Made by a program: the position numbers and the translations under genes
The notes under the pieces: model-generated
The model's input: the letters and a program-made list of their open reading frames with translations, nothing else
What the model was told of the DNA's origin: nothing
Database searches by the model: none
Source of the DNA: Sipunculus nudus
Lineage: Eukaryota > Annelida > Sipuncula > Golfingiida > Sipunculidae
Length of the DNA stretch: 64,000 bases
Reading direction: 5' to 3'
Assembly (NCBI GenBank): GCA_026874595.1
Contig: CM049315.1
Span: 8,428,664-8,492,663 of the forward strand
Shown here: positions 44,985-57,589 of the stretch, one piece after another
Layout of the letters: each line of letters begins with the position of its first letter
Numbering within the stretch: the first letter of the stretch is position 1

Positions 44985-47900
44985 ACAGTGTTTCAGTGAG
45001 AGGCATATTTTACTCTGACAGTGTGCTCATCTTGTATTTCAAGGGTTAGGGTTTCACCAATATCTATTTAACAGCCACATTTTACTGTGATACAGTACAA
45101 TCATCTTGTAATTCAAAGGATAGGGTATCAACTATATCTATGTGACAGGCACAGTTTACTGTGACACAGTGTGATCATGTTGTATTTCAAGGGCTAGGGG
45201 TTTACCCATGTGTGATAATCACATATCACTGTCACGCTGTATGTTCATCTTGTATTTCAAGGGTTACAATTTCAGCCATATCTATGTAACAGGCACATTG
45301 TACAGTGACACAGTGTGCTCATCTTGTATTTTAAGGGTTAGGGTTTCACCCATATCTATGTGAAAGGCACATTTCACAGTGATACTCATTCACTTTGATT
45401 CAGCCTTTTGAAATCAGTTCATCAAAAGCTAAACAAAAGGCCTATTGCCCAGCAATATACTATTGTGACTAGTGTGTTCATCTTGTATTTCAAGGGTTAG
45501 GGTTTTATCCATATCTATATGACAGCCACATTGTATTGTGAAACGGTAAGCTCGTCTTGTATTTCAAGGGTTAGGGTTTCACCTATATCTATATGACAGC
45601 CATATTTTTAATATTGTGACACAGTGTACTCATCTTGTATTTCAAAGGTTAAGGTTTTACCTACATCTTTATGACCCCTGTATTTTTAATATTGTGACAC
45701 AGGGTGCTCATCTTGTATTTCAAGGGTTAAGGTTTTACCTATATCTATTTGACAGGCACATGGTACAGTGACACAGTGTGCTCATCTTGTATTTCAAGGG
45801 TTAGGGTTTCACTCATATCTATGTGACAGGCACACTGTACAGTGACACAGTGTGCTCATCTTGTATTTCAAGGGTTAGGGTTTCACTTATATCTATATGA
45901 CAGCCATATTTTTAATATTGTGACACAGTATGCACATCTTGTATTTCAAGGGTTACAGTTTCAGCCATATCTATGTGACAGGCACATTGTACAGTGACAC
46001 AGAGTGCTCATTTGTATTTCAAGGGTTAGGGTTTACCCATATCTATGTGACAGGCACATGGTACAGTGACACAGTGTGCTCATTTTGTATTTCAAGGGTT
46101 AGGGTTTCACCCATATCTATATGACAGCCATATTTTTAATATTGTGACACATTGTAGTCATCTTGTATTTCAAGGGTTAAGGTTTTACCTATATCTTTAT
46201 GACAGCTGTATTTTTAATATTATGACACAGCATGCTCATCTTGTATTTCAAGGGTTACAATTTCAGCCACATCTATGTAACAGGCACATTGTACAGTGAC
46301 ACTGTGCTCATCTTGTATTTTAAGTGTTAGGGTTTTATCCATTTCTATATGACAGCCACATTGTATTGTGAAACGGTAAGCTCATCTTGTATTTCAAGGG
46401 TTAGGGTTTCACCTATATCTATTTGACAGCCATATTTTAATATTGTGACACAGTATGCTGATCTTGTATTTCAAGGGTTAGGGTTTCACTCATATCTATG
46501 TGACAGGCACATTGTACAGTGACACAGTGTGCTCATCTTGTATTTCAAGGGTTAGGGTTTCACCTATATCTATATGACAGCCATATTTTTAATATTGTGA
46601 CACAGTGTACTCATCTTGTATTTCAAGGGTTAAGGTTTTACCTATATCTTTATGACAGCTGTATTTTTTATATTGTGACACAGGGTGCTCATCTTGTATT
46701 TCAAGGGTTAGGGTTTCACCCTTATCTATGTGACAGGCACATGGTACAATGACACAGTGTGCTCATCTTGTATTTCAAGGGTTAGGGTTTCACTCATATC
46801 TATGTGACAGGAACATTGTACAGTGACACAGTGTGCTCATTTGTATTTCAAGGGTTAGGGTTTACCCATATCTATGTGACAGGCACATGGTACAGTGACA
46901 TTGTGCTCATTTTATATTTCAAGGGTTAGGGTTTCACCCATATCTATATGACAGCCATATTTTAAATATTGTGACACAGTGTACTCATCTTGTATTTCAA
47001 GGGTTAGGGTTTACCTATATCTTTAAGACAACTGTATTTGTAATATTGTGACACAGCATGCTCATCTTGTATTTCAAGGGTTACAATTTCAGCCATATCT
47101 ATGTAACAGGCACATTGTACAGTGACACAGTGTGCTCATCTTGTATTTTAAGGGTTAGGGTTTTATCCATATCTATATGACAGCCACATTGTACAGTGAC
47201 ACAGTGTGCCCATCTTGTATTTCAAGGGTTAGGGTTTACCCATATCTATGTGACAGGCACATGGTACAGTGACAGTGTGCTCATTTTATATTTTAAGGGT
47301 TAGGGTTTCACTCATATCTATGTGACAGGCACACTGTACAGTGTCACAGTGTGCTCATCTTGTATTTCAAGGGTAGGGTTTCACTCATATCTATGTGACA
47401 GGCACATTGTACAGTGACACAGTGTGCTCATCTTGTATTTCAAGGGTTAGGGTTTCACTCATATCTATGTGACAGGCACATGATACAGTGACACAGTGTA
47501 CTCATCTTGTATTTCAAGGGTTAAGGTTTTACCTATATCTTTATCACAGCTGTTTTTTAATATTGTGACACAGCATGTTCATCTTGTATTTCAAGGGTTA
47601 GGGTTTCACCTATATCTATGTGACAGGCACATTGTACAGTGACACAGTGTGCTCATAATGGATTTCAAGGGTTAGGGTTTCACCAATACCTATGAGACAG
47701 GCACATTTAACAGTGACCAATTTGCTCATCTTGTATTTCAAGGGTTAGGGTTTCACCCATATCTATGGGACAGGCACATTGTACAGTGACACAGTATGCT
47801 CATCTTGTATTTCAAGGATGAGGGTTTCACCCATATCTATGGGACAGGCACATTGTACAGTGACACACTGTGCTCATAATGTATTTCAAGGGTAAGGGTT

Positions 47901-48364
47901 TCACCCATATCTATGTGACAGGCACATTGTACAGTGACACAGTATGCTCATCTTGTATTTCAAGGGTTAGGGTTTCAACCATATCTATGGGACAGGCACA
48001 TAGTAGAGTGACACAGTGTGCTCATAATGGATTTCAAGGGTTAGGGTTTCACCCATACCTATGAGACAGGTACATTTAACAGTGACCAATTTGCTCATCT
48101 TGTATTTCAAGGGTTAGGGTTCCACCTATATCTATATGACAGCCACATTGTATTGTGACACACCATGTTCATCTTGTATTTCACGAGTTAGGGTTTCACT
48201 CTTATCTCTGTGACAAGCACATTTTACTTTGACAATGTGTGCACAGGTTGTAATTCAAGGGTTAGGCTTTCACCTGTATATATGTGACAGGTATGTTTTA
48301 ATGTGACATAGTGTGCTCTTTGTATTTCAAGGGTTAGGGTTTCACCCATATCTATGTGACAGGC
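44985..48364 (+). repeat. ~74-bp satellite, about 45 units, TTAGGG-like core
   Basis: The unit is roughly ACAGTGTGCTCATCTTGTAT, then TTCAAGGGTTAGGGTTTCAC, then a TATCTATGTGACAGG(C)ACAT part. Two spacer types exist: GGCACATTGTACAGTGAC and the longer GCCATATTTTTAATATTGTG. Nearly every unit keeps GGGTTAGGGTTT. A 90-bp non-repeat break lies at about 45382-45472. Open frames inside are by-products of a repeat without stops. Confidence 0.95.
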
Positions 48365-50340
48365 TAGAGGACAAAAATGGCGGGGTAAGGGTGGATGGGG
48401 GGGCTTTCTGGCATGACATCTCACCTTTATGGGTTCTGAAAGGGAGCTTTTTTCAAGCAAGGTACTTATTCTGTGACCCAGCCAAGATGTTTCAGACAAG
48501 TTCAAGTAATTGCCCAAAAGGGTTCAATAGCTATGGGTAACATAGCACAGTATTTCCATAGATCCTGTTATGATCATGAGAAATTACCATTTTGACCATT
48601 TTCTAATGTTATAACCTAAGAAACGCTGAACTAACTATCAATTAGGCTACAAATAATGAATTCACACAAAGAATATATGATGTGAACTCATGAACCCAAA
48701 CTGAAACTCTATCTCTATGGTAAAGATTCATTTGGTAACCTTTGTGAGCAAGGCTTTGTATTAATAAGGTCAGAATTAAACAAATATGTTGAGGGGGTTT
48801 ATCAGTGTCAGGTGCTGTTAAAAGTATACTGAAAAGCTGACAATCAGTAAGGTGTATATCATGTGACAGCATACTTGTAGGCCGATGAGGTGTTGTCAGA
48901 ACTGATGAAAATATTTGCATCCTTATAGAGCTTTGAAGGGTGTTCATCACTGAAGGATGTAACAGCACTCTGACTGCAAGCACACTGGTTGTAGACTCTC
49001 TAATGTCAGAGGGTGCTACATGGTGACAATTGGTTTTGATTACCTAGGGCACTTTACTGACCATAACAAGCAACAGCCATGAGATAGCAAAGTACTTGTA
49101 TATATTCTATAGATTACTGGTCTTTGATGACTAAAAGCGTTAAAATTATATTGCACATGATTGTGCTCATTCAAGCAGTTTTTTTACCTTGCTATTGTTA
49201 GGGGATATAACAGAGATCAGCCACCCCCACCCCACCCACCCAATAGGATGTAGGGCAACACCATCTTTCATCTTTGCATATGAACTTACTATCTCAGTTT
49301 CAAATTTTACACATTATTATGGTTCTGTGTGTAAATAAACAGTATGTATGTCCAGGTGTGTATGTTAACTATAGTAAGAAAGCATGAGCAAACAAACGTC
49401 TGATACTGTACTGTGGCAACAATTCACAAACAAGAAGCTCATTCCCCCTCCTGTATTGGCACATACCATACTACAATAAGAAAACACTATATTTCATGTA
49501 TATTTAACATGCCTGCAATGCCTGGTATGTAAATAGGCCCCTTTAATGCCTTACATACATTTAACACACATATCAACAGATAAAATGTACAGAATTTTAA
49601 GTGTAGACAGACATTTTCTTTTAATATGATAAGGGGGAGGGAAGGGCTTTTGTCCTCTTTGTGTTGGGGGCCTTTGTTTGTACATCCCTCCACCACCCCA
49701 TAATCAAAAGAACTTTAATGTTTTTCACCACCCAAAAAGATTATTTGCATATTTATTCATTGCACTAGGTAATAATGGCCACTCATTTGAAATCCAAATA
49801 AACCTTGTAATTAATGATATTTCAACTAGCTTTTGAGTAAATTAAACCAATTCGTAACAAAACTAATTAGTGTAAAAATAAAAAAAAAACACACCTGTAA
49901 ACTATAGTAATCATGCATCCAGAAAAACATCATTTTCTCAAAATACAATACATAAAAATAATTTAACTATATTTCACGTTGTTTATAATAACCGCCATTG
50001 ATAATTATAAGAAACAGTAATTCTTTTGGAATGTTGTGTATATACAATTACTTCAGCATCCAAATGCAATTGATAACTACTTCATAAATACAGAACAAAG
50101 GGTACTGATGTAGTGTGCCACTGACCAATTATGGTCACATAAGCATTAACCTAATATCATATTGGTTTTAGAAACAGCTAGAACAACCACGCTTTCCAGC
50201 TGTAAAATATATTGCCAAAACTCAACAGCATTGATCAAAGCATATGTACTTAAAAAAATATGTGTCTGCATTCTTATTGTGACAATAACCAGCATTCTTC
50301 AGGTGCACTAATCAGTAATTTTCACAAGTATATGTTACAC
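48365..50340. other. Low-repeat noncoding stretch
   Basis: No gene is recognised. Frames at 48642-48983 (minus) and 49487-49696 (minus) lack motifs. The stretch is AT-rich and ends at a long poly-C tract. Confidence 0.4.
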
Positions 50341-50358
50341 CCCCCCCCCCCCCCCCCA
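50340..50358. repeat. Poly-C tract
   Basis: Run of about 18-19 C. Similar C or G runs occur near 965, 2280, 30804, 33057, 43856 and 63636. Confidence 0.9.
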
Positions 50359-50569
50359 GCAGACAAGCTTGCTGTACAGGCACTCTATACAATCCACCTT
50401 TGACCTTACTGTACCCTGCCCTGGAATTGTGCATGGTGATGTCACATGAATGCTGTACAGGCTGTGCACATCAGCAGGACAAAGGCATGCAGATTCAGTT
50501 ACATCTGAATCAGTGATAACATCCGGTAATAGTTAAGGAGTACCAATACACACTTTGAGTGACAAGTTC

Positions 50570-52885
50570 TTTGTCAAGCAGAAGGGGAATGTATCGCTGA
50601 AAATGTTTCATTGGTGAGTAATCTTGCATTACTTCAGTTATTTTTGCATATTAAACCAGTGATTGCATAAAGATGACTTAACCCATCTTGGTTTGCCCTG
50701 CAAAAACACAATCTGTGCGTTTCAAGATAACATTTCCTAATTGGTGGCCCATTTTACAAAATACAACATTTTTGGACAAAAAGCTGATGCTGTTGCCCCT
50801 GTAAAGTGACAATTTGCATGTTCTATACTACAACAGGAACTGAGCTAAGAACAAATCCTTTTCACTGATGCTATTTGCAATTGGGTGTGGAAAAATCAAG
50901 AGTAAACAGCAGGCCCCAAATTTACATATTGATGTAATTTCTGAATGTCCCCAACCTGTGAAGAGATTATTAATCAATCTACATAAAGCTTCATCAGATC
51001 AGCATACAAATGTTATGAGTACCACATACTACCATTTAATTTGTTGGACCTTTGGCTATTGACCATGTTCTTATTTAGCTGAACTCTGGGTCATGAAAAG
51101 AAAAAGCTTCTACACATAAAGCCCTACAAGGTAATGATGTCCTCTTCATTTTCGAAATTGACTTGAATTTTTCTGTCTTGCTAGAGTGCATAAAAGTTAT
51201 AATATGGTAAAAAATTATTATTTATATAATGCTCATAAGTTTTTCTTTCAGCCAAAGTAAACATTAAACACTGTTGATCATTGCTGATTTTACAGCCACT
51301 GTCTCAATTTTGGTGAATGCTTTTTACAAAATTGAAGAGGGGTTTACTGTACTCAACCAAAACATTACAGCTAATCAAATATTTTTTAACTATTGGGGTC
51401 TATCACACAAAAGCTCCTAAATTAAGCTTTAATTTGGTAATATGCCTTTCTACTTGTCATTTCCATATACTGTAAACACCACTTAATTTACAATTTTAAA
51501 CATAAACACACTATGTTTGATAACAATCCATAAGCCATTCATATGTAGAATTTAATCTGAATGTGACATCAGAAGGTCAAGAACACTCTTACATAGGTTA
51601 TGAGCACTTTAACTTTAATGGGCTTGGTCCTGTGACTTTTTTTTCATTTGAGGTTTCTTCTGAAATGTTCACTTTCATTACAAAAGGCAAAGGCATAATG
51701 ATTTGGGAATTCGTTTCACTAAGGATCAGATGATTACATCATATACTATTTTGATTCCCAAAGAGAAATCAAATTCAATTTACAGGGCAATCAAAAGTGG
51801 ATTTTTTGCCCACCTTGAATAATTTCTTTTTAAGTAGTAGTGCCATTTCACCTTGAAAGGTCAAGACATCATTTCGAACATTACTGACCACCAAGATATC
51901 ACTGATGTACTGTTTTAGTTAAATGATATGATGTGAGGTCCTGTTTTATGTTTATTTGTCTACTTAAATTTCAAAATAGGCATGGCTCAATGTTCATAAT
52001 TATTTAATTCCAACAACCTTTGTTTCTATGATTTGTAATGGTTTCTTTACTTTTCATACAACCAGTATGAAGAAATGGAGCTGAAAGTATAAGGAAAACC
52101 TAAATATGTCCAGCCCTTGCAAGAATTTTCTGGTAAGCATATTCAGTTTATCATATAAAGTAACATTTAAATCTTTAAGCAAATGGGCAATATTATTATT
52201 TGTAGGGTTTTTTTTTATCTAATAGCTGGAGCATACAATATTTGAAGTGCAAATTTAGTGTTTAACATTTATGGTGATAGGGATATTCATATGACTGCTT
52301 ACATGTTAAAATTGTTTCAACTGAGTAACCTACTTTCTGAGCCTATGAGCACCTTTAGGCCACAATGTCTATCCTGTGACCAGTATATTTGATAATCTTT
52401 AATGTTTGTATATACTCTGTATAACTAGAAAACTCTTCCTGTGATAGTAATTGAGAAGTCCAACTGTATTTTCTTATAATCCTTAATTTTAAACAGGCAT
52501 ATTTCCAGAACACTTAAAACCCCTTAATTGAGAGTAGATTTACTTTCAGTGAAATCTTTTCTTTTTTTTACTTGTGTTGCCTCCAGAAAATTTAAATGTT
52601 AAAAAACACTACTAAGCATCAATGTCAAAAGTTTATCTTTAAACTTATTTGACTAAATAATTTATGTGAGCAGTAATGACTATATGTGTATACTTAGACT
52701 GGTAACATTTGTTTTTGCAGGTCAAACAGGAGGGGACTGAAAAGGATTTAGAGTGTGGCAAGGGTGTATATTTCCTTTCAGCCTTTATTCCCTAAAATGA
52801 CAACTATCTCATATCTGACAGAACCAGGGAGTTTTTAAAATCTTATGAAAATATTATTTTCAGTTAATAAATGTGTAAATAAACA
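50570..52885 (+). ncRNA. Candidate spliced noncoding transcript
   Basis: Splice-like signals in consistent order: donor TTG|GTGAGT (50614), acceptor CTACAACAG (50836), donor CAAG|GTAATG (51131), acceptor TACAACCAG (52065), donor TCTG|GTAAGC (52133), acceptor TTTTTGCAG (52720). Two AATAAA signals follow at 52866 and 52878. The internal segments contain stops, so a long protein is excluded. The last two segments could encode a short peptide from the ATG near 52107. All sites are consensus-only predictions. Confidence 0.2.
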
Positions 52886-53084
52886 TTTATTTTTGATATT
52901 TTGTTTTCATACTTTTATGTTTCATGTGTTTACATCCATATGACTGAATGAAGTTGATGACCCCCAGTGTGATCGAGGCCAGCTTTAATTTCAAGGAACT
53001 GCACAGTGAAGGAAGCTCACCACACACACACACAGACCTTAATTACTATTGTCTACCATAATTTCTTGTGGAATAAAGAAAAGA

Positions 53085-53329
53085 GTAAACACCGTTCAAG
53101 ACAGAACAACAAGGTCCTGATGAAGTGCCCCCAATCGTCCTTCGGGAATGCCACAAAGAACTGGTTTATCCACTATGGAAATTTTTTACCTTGTCAATGG
53201 AAAAAGGGCAACTTCCCTCACTATGGAAAAAGGCTAACGTATCACCAATCTATAAAAATGGAGAAAAAAATATGCCAATTAATTACAGACCTATATCACT
53301 GACATCCTGTATTTGCAAACTTTTTGAAA
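53085..53329 (+). pseudogene. LINE reverse transcriptase, 5' fragment
   Basis: A frame reading GPDEVPPIVLRECHKELVYP, then LWKKANVSPIYKNGEKNMP and NYRPISLTSCICKLFE: the first RT blocks of a CR1/jockey-type non-LTR retrotransposon. No endonuclease precedes it, so the element is 5' truncated. It is interrupted right after KLFE by a 2.2-kb insertion. The rest resumes at 55565. Confidence 0.85.
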
Positions 53330-55564
53330 CAAGTGACCCAGGGGTCATGACGCTCAGCTGACCAGGAAGACATTGACAAAAGTAATTTTATCATCTGAAT
53401 GTCAAATTTGAATGAAATACTTTTTCCAAACTTGACCTTTTGTATAAAATCATCCAATATTCATTGGGGTACTATGGAGCTCTGTAGCATGAAGGATATG
53501 GGTAACAGACACCTATTTTCAAGGTTTACAAGATGATTTTTCAGGGGTCTCCCAGCATGTCAAAAAATAAAATTCTAGGTCCAGTTATTATGATTTGTGC
53601 CCTGTTAACAAATCCAAATGTTTATTCTGGGGGGTATTTCAAAGCCGCATAGGATGAAGGATATGGGTAACAGAGATGTAATTTCAGGTGCACAAGGAGA
53701 CTTTTCAGGGGCCTCCCAGCATATCAAGAAAGGAGATTCTAGGTCAAGTCATTATAATTTGTGCTCTGTTAACAGATGACCAAATCTTTATTCTGGGGAG
53801 TACTTCCAAGCCCCAGAGCATGAAGGATATGGATAACAGGGACCTTATTTCGGGTTTCCATGTAGACCTTTTATGGGCTTCCCTGGAGGTGAGGACAGAA
53901 GATTCTAGGTCCAGTCATTATGATTTGTGCCCTCTTAATATATGACCAAATCTTTATTCTGGGGAGTACTTCAGAGCCCAATAGCTCACAGAATATGGGT
54001 AACAGGGACCTTATTTCGGGTTTCCATGTAGACCTTTTATGGGCTTCCCTGGAGGTGAGGACAGAAGATTCTAGGTCCAGTCATTATGATTTGTGCCTTG
54101 TTTACAGATGACTAAATGTTTAAAGATCACAAAAGTAGAGAAAAAAAAATCGTAAATAATAAAAAAATATAGGTGGCGCCACCAAATTGATGAAACACTC
54201 CATGATCAATATCCATGCAAAGAATCATGGTGATTAATGCATTAGTTGTTCAGATACTTGAGCTTTTGTATTAAATTTTGCATTATTCTGGGGGGTACTT
54301 CAGAACCCCATAGCTCGAAGAATATAGGTCACAGTGACCTAATTTCAGGTTTACAAGGAGAATTTCCATAGACCTCCCAGGATTTTAAGTAAGAAGATTC
54401 CCGTTCTAGCGGTTACGATTTGTGCCCTGTTAACAGACAGACGCCTGGATGGCTGGACGGACGACGGACAAAAGGTGATCCCTACAGCTCAGATGACTTT
54501 CAGTCAGCTGAGTTAAAAATTGAAAAAAATACAGGTGGCGCCACCAGAATGCAGAAACTGATGAAACATTTCATGATCAATATCCATGCAAAGAATCATG
54601 GTGATCAATATAATAATTGTTCAGATACTTGAGCTTTTGTATCAAATTTTCCATTATTCTGGGTGGTACTTCAGAGCCCCATAGCTCAGAGGTTATGGGT
54701 AACAGAGACCTAAATTCAGGTTTCCAAGGAGATTTTTCATGGTACTCCCTGGATGTCAAGTTAGAAGATTCCAGGTCCAGTGGTTACCATTTGTGCCATG
54801 TTAACAGATGACCACATCTTATGAGGTCTCAAAAATAGAGAAAAAAATTCGTAAAAATAAAAAAAATACAGGTGGCACCACCAGACTGCAGAAACTGATG
54901 AAACATTCCACGATCAATATCCATGCAAAGAATCATGGTGATCAATGCAATAGTTGTTCAGATACTGGAGCTTTTGAATCAAATTTTCCATTATTCTGGA
55001 GGGTATTTCGGAGCCCCATAGCTCAGAGGTTATAGGTAACAGAGACTTAATTTGAGGTTTCCAAAGAGACTTTTCATGGGCCTCCCGGAATTTCAAGAGA
55101 GAAGATTCTAGGTCCAGTCATTACAATTTGTGCCCTGTTAACAGATGACCACATCTCAAGAGGTCTCAAAAATAAAGAAAAAAATTCGTAAAAATCGAAA
55201 AAATATAGGTGGCGCCACCAGACTGCAGAAACTGATGAAACAATCCATGATCAATATCCACGCACAGAATCATGGTGATCAATGCAATAGTTGTTCAGAT
55301 ACTTGAGCTTTTGTATCAAATTTTCCATTTTTCTGGGGGGTACTTCGGAGCCCCATAGCTCAGAGGTTATGGGTAACAGAGACCTAAATTCAGGTTTCCA
55401 AGGAGATTTTTCATGGTACTTCCTGGATGCCAAGTTAGAAGATTCCAGGTCCAGTGGTTACGATTTGTGCCTGGTTAACGGACAGACAGACGGACAGACA
55501 GACAGACGGACGACGGACAAAGAGTGATCGCTATAGCTCAGATGACTTTCAGTCAGCTGAGCTA
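53330..55564 (+). mobile_element. Hairpin-ended tandem-repeat element R2 inserted in the LINE
   Basis: Begins after GAAA with CAAGTGACCCAGGGGTCATG. It carries short units of ~165 bp (anchors near 53570, 53727, 53898, 54065) and long units of ~337 bp (54395, 54764, 55101, 55438; anchor AGAAGATTC(T/C)AGGTCCAG). Long units contain GGTGGCGCCACC and AATCATGGTGATCAAT. It ends with (GACA/GACG)n, GTGATCGCTATAG and a hairpin (55537-55561, arms CTCAGATGACT and AGTCAGCTGAG), then CTAA. An identical end module sits internally at 54440-54512, followed directly by another repeat unit. No protein is encoded. Confidence 0.8.
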
Positions 55565-57140
55565 AAAATAATCTTTGCCCAAATGTACAACTTTTTAAAA
55601 GAGAATAACATAATAAGCCCATATCGGTCTGGCTTTATTCCAGGAGACTCGACAGTATACCAACTGTCTGACCTATACAATTCAATCTGCCAAGACGTTG
55701 ATAAAGGCAAGGAAGTACAGGCTGTATTCCTAGATATGAGTAAAGCTTTTGACAAGGTCTGGTCTGAAGGCCTCCTCACCAATTTGTCATCAGTTGGAAT
55801 TAAAGGAAAATTACTTCGGTGGTTAGCACAGTATTTAAAAAATAGGAAACAAAGAGTAATAATTGAAAATGAACTTTCTGATTGGTGATCACTTCATGCA
55901 GGAGTACCCCAAGGGTCCATACTGGGACCCATATTATTTTTAATATTCATCAACGACATCACAGAAAACATAGTGAGCAATATTAGATTATTCGCTGATG
56001 ATACTATGTTATATCTCACCATAGGAAATTCATCATTAGCAGAAAAAATATTAAACAATGACTTCGATAAAATATTTAAATGGTCCACAAAATGGTTAGT
56101 CACTTTTAACGCAAAGAAAACCAAATCCTTAATATTTTCATCTAAATCATCTAAAACTTCTCACCCAGACCTATATTTAAATGGCATTAAAATAGATAAA
56201 TTTAACAGTCACAAACATCTAGGATTAACATTCTGAAAGGACTGTAAATGAAATGATCACATAGAAAATATAAAAGCCAAAGCAAACTCTAAAGTATTAA
56301 TACTAAGCAAACTGAAATATATGCTTGATAGGAAAACTTGAAAACATATACTTCACTTATATAAGGCCAATATTGGAATATAGCAATGTTGTGTGGTGTA
56401 ACTGCACACAAGAGCAAAGTGATACATTGGAGGCAGTGCAGCTACAAGCTGCCAGGATTGTGACAGGCTGTGTCAGAGGAACTAGCCATGCCAAACTATA
56501 CAAAGAAACAGGCTGGCCCCAATTAAAAAAACGTAGGGAAAACTCTGTGGTCATCCAACTACACAAAATGTTAAAACAAGAAACTCCAAAGTACCTTTAC
56601 CTTCTATTACCTCCACCAAGAAACTATACCTTTAATACAAGGTCAAGTGCTCTACTCAATAAACAAAACATTTTCTCTAGAACAGAGCTGTACTACAACT
56701 CATTCCTACCAAACTCTATACGACTATGGAACAAACTAGATGATAGACTTAAACACTGCCAGACCAGTAAATTGCTAAAAAATAATATATTAAGAGAAAT
56801 TGCTAAAAACAAACCACCTAAATATTATAATTCAGGATCAAGAAGAGCCCAGATAATTCACACACGGCTAAGAACACAGTGCAGTAATCTAAACCATGAT
56901 TTATATAGAAGACACTTATCAAATGATTCAAAATGCCAATGTGGATTCGAAACAGAAAACGCAGAACATTACCTACTGCAGTGTCACCTCCATGTCAACT
57001 CTAGAAGTAAACATCTCCCCCTAAATATACCTGTAGAAGAACTTCTTTATGGAAATCCCTATGCAAGCCACATCAGAAATGAAGAAATTTTTGAAGCAGT
57101 ATCTTCATACATAGAAGACACAAAAAGGTTCAAAATATAA
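55565..57140 (+). pseudogene. LINE reverse transcriptase, 3' fragment and C-terminal domain
   Basis: Resumes with IIFAQMYNFLKENNI, continuous with the 5' fragment. Blocks seen are FLDMSKAFDKVW (catalytic Asp), GVPQGSILGP and LFADDTMLY (catalytic FADD). A C-terminal domain follows with YIRPILEYSNVVW and a Cys/His motif CQCGFETENAEHYLLQC. Lesions are in-frame TGA codons at 55886, 56234 and 56249, and a frame change near 56325-56345. The family is CR1/jockey-like; finer placement needs a tree. The 3' end continues noncoding to about 57547, with AATAAA at 57526. Confidence 0.88.
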
Positions 57141-57547
57141 TATTCCCCACCATATTTTCCCCTATAAGTGATATTCATAATTCAGTCATAAAATTAGTCC
57201 TAATATACTAGGACCTGAAACAAAAATGAAACAAAAACAATTTTAAATACTTGTCTTCCAAATAATTAATTAAATTTTAAAAAAAAAGAACAAATGAACA
57301 ATTTCTTCCATTCTTACTAAGAAAATTTACAACTTGCCTTCACTTACCCAACATCCATACCACCCTACCTCACCTAAACTCACTCACATCCAAACACTCT
57401 GAATACTGCCATCGTATATTGTTAATGGAAACATTCGGGAGACAGTCGAGGTAAGCTTTAAGTAGCTTGCACTTAATCCCACTGATGCTTGTATTATGTG
57501 ATTTATATGTGCATATTCAGTATCAATAAAATATCTAAAACAAAAAC
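57141..57547 (+). other. LINE 3' untranslated region
   Basis: AT-rich, ending CAATAAAATATC then an A-rich CTAAAACAAAAAC tail, consistent with a LINE 3' end. Confidence 0.5.
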
Positions 57548-57589
57548 AGACATAATTGAGCTACTGACAAACAGCACAGAAGGTGCATA

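Noticed and set aside
44985-48364. Interstitial telomere
   Set aside because: TTAGGG appears once or so per 74-bp unit, not as a tandem hexamer, so this is a satellite and not telomeric DNA.
45930-48540. Several open frames with repeated GLGFHPYLY-like peptides
   Set aside because: They are translations of the 74-bp satellite. Any repeat without stops gives such frames.
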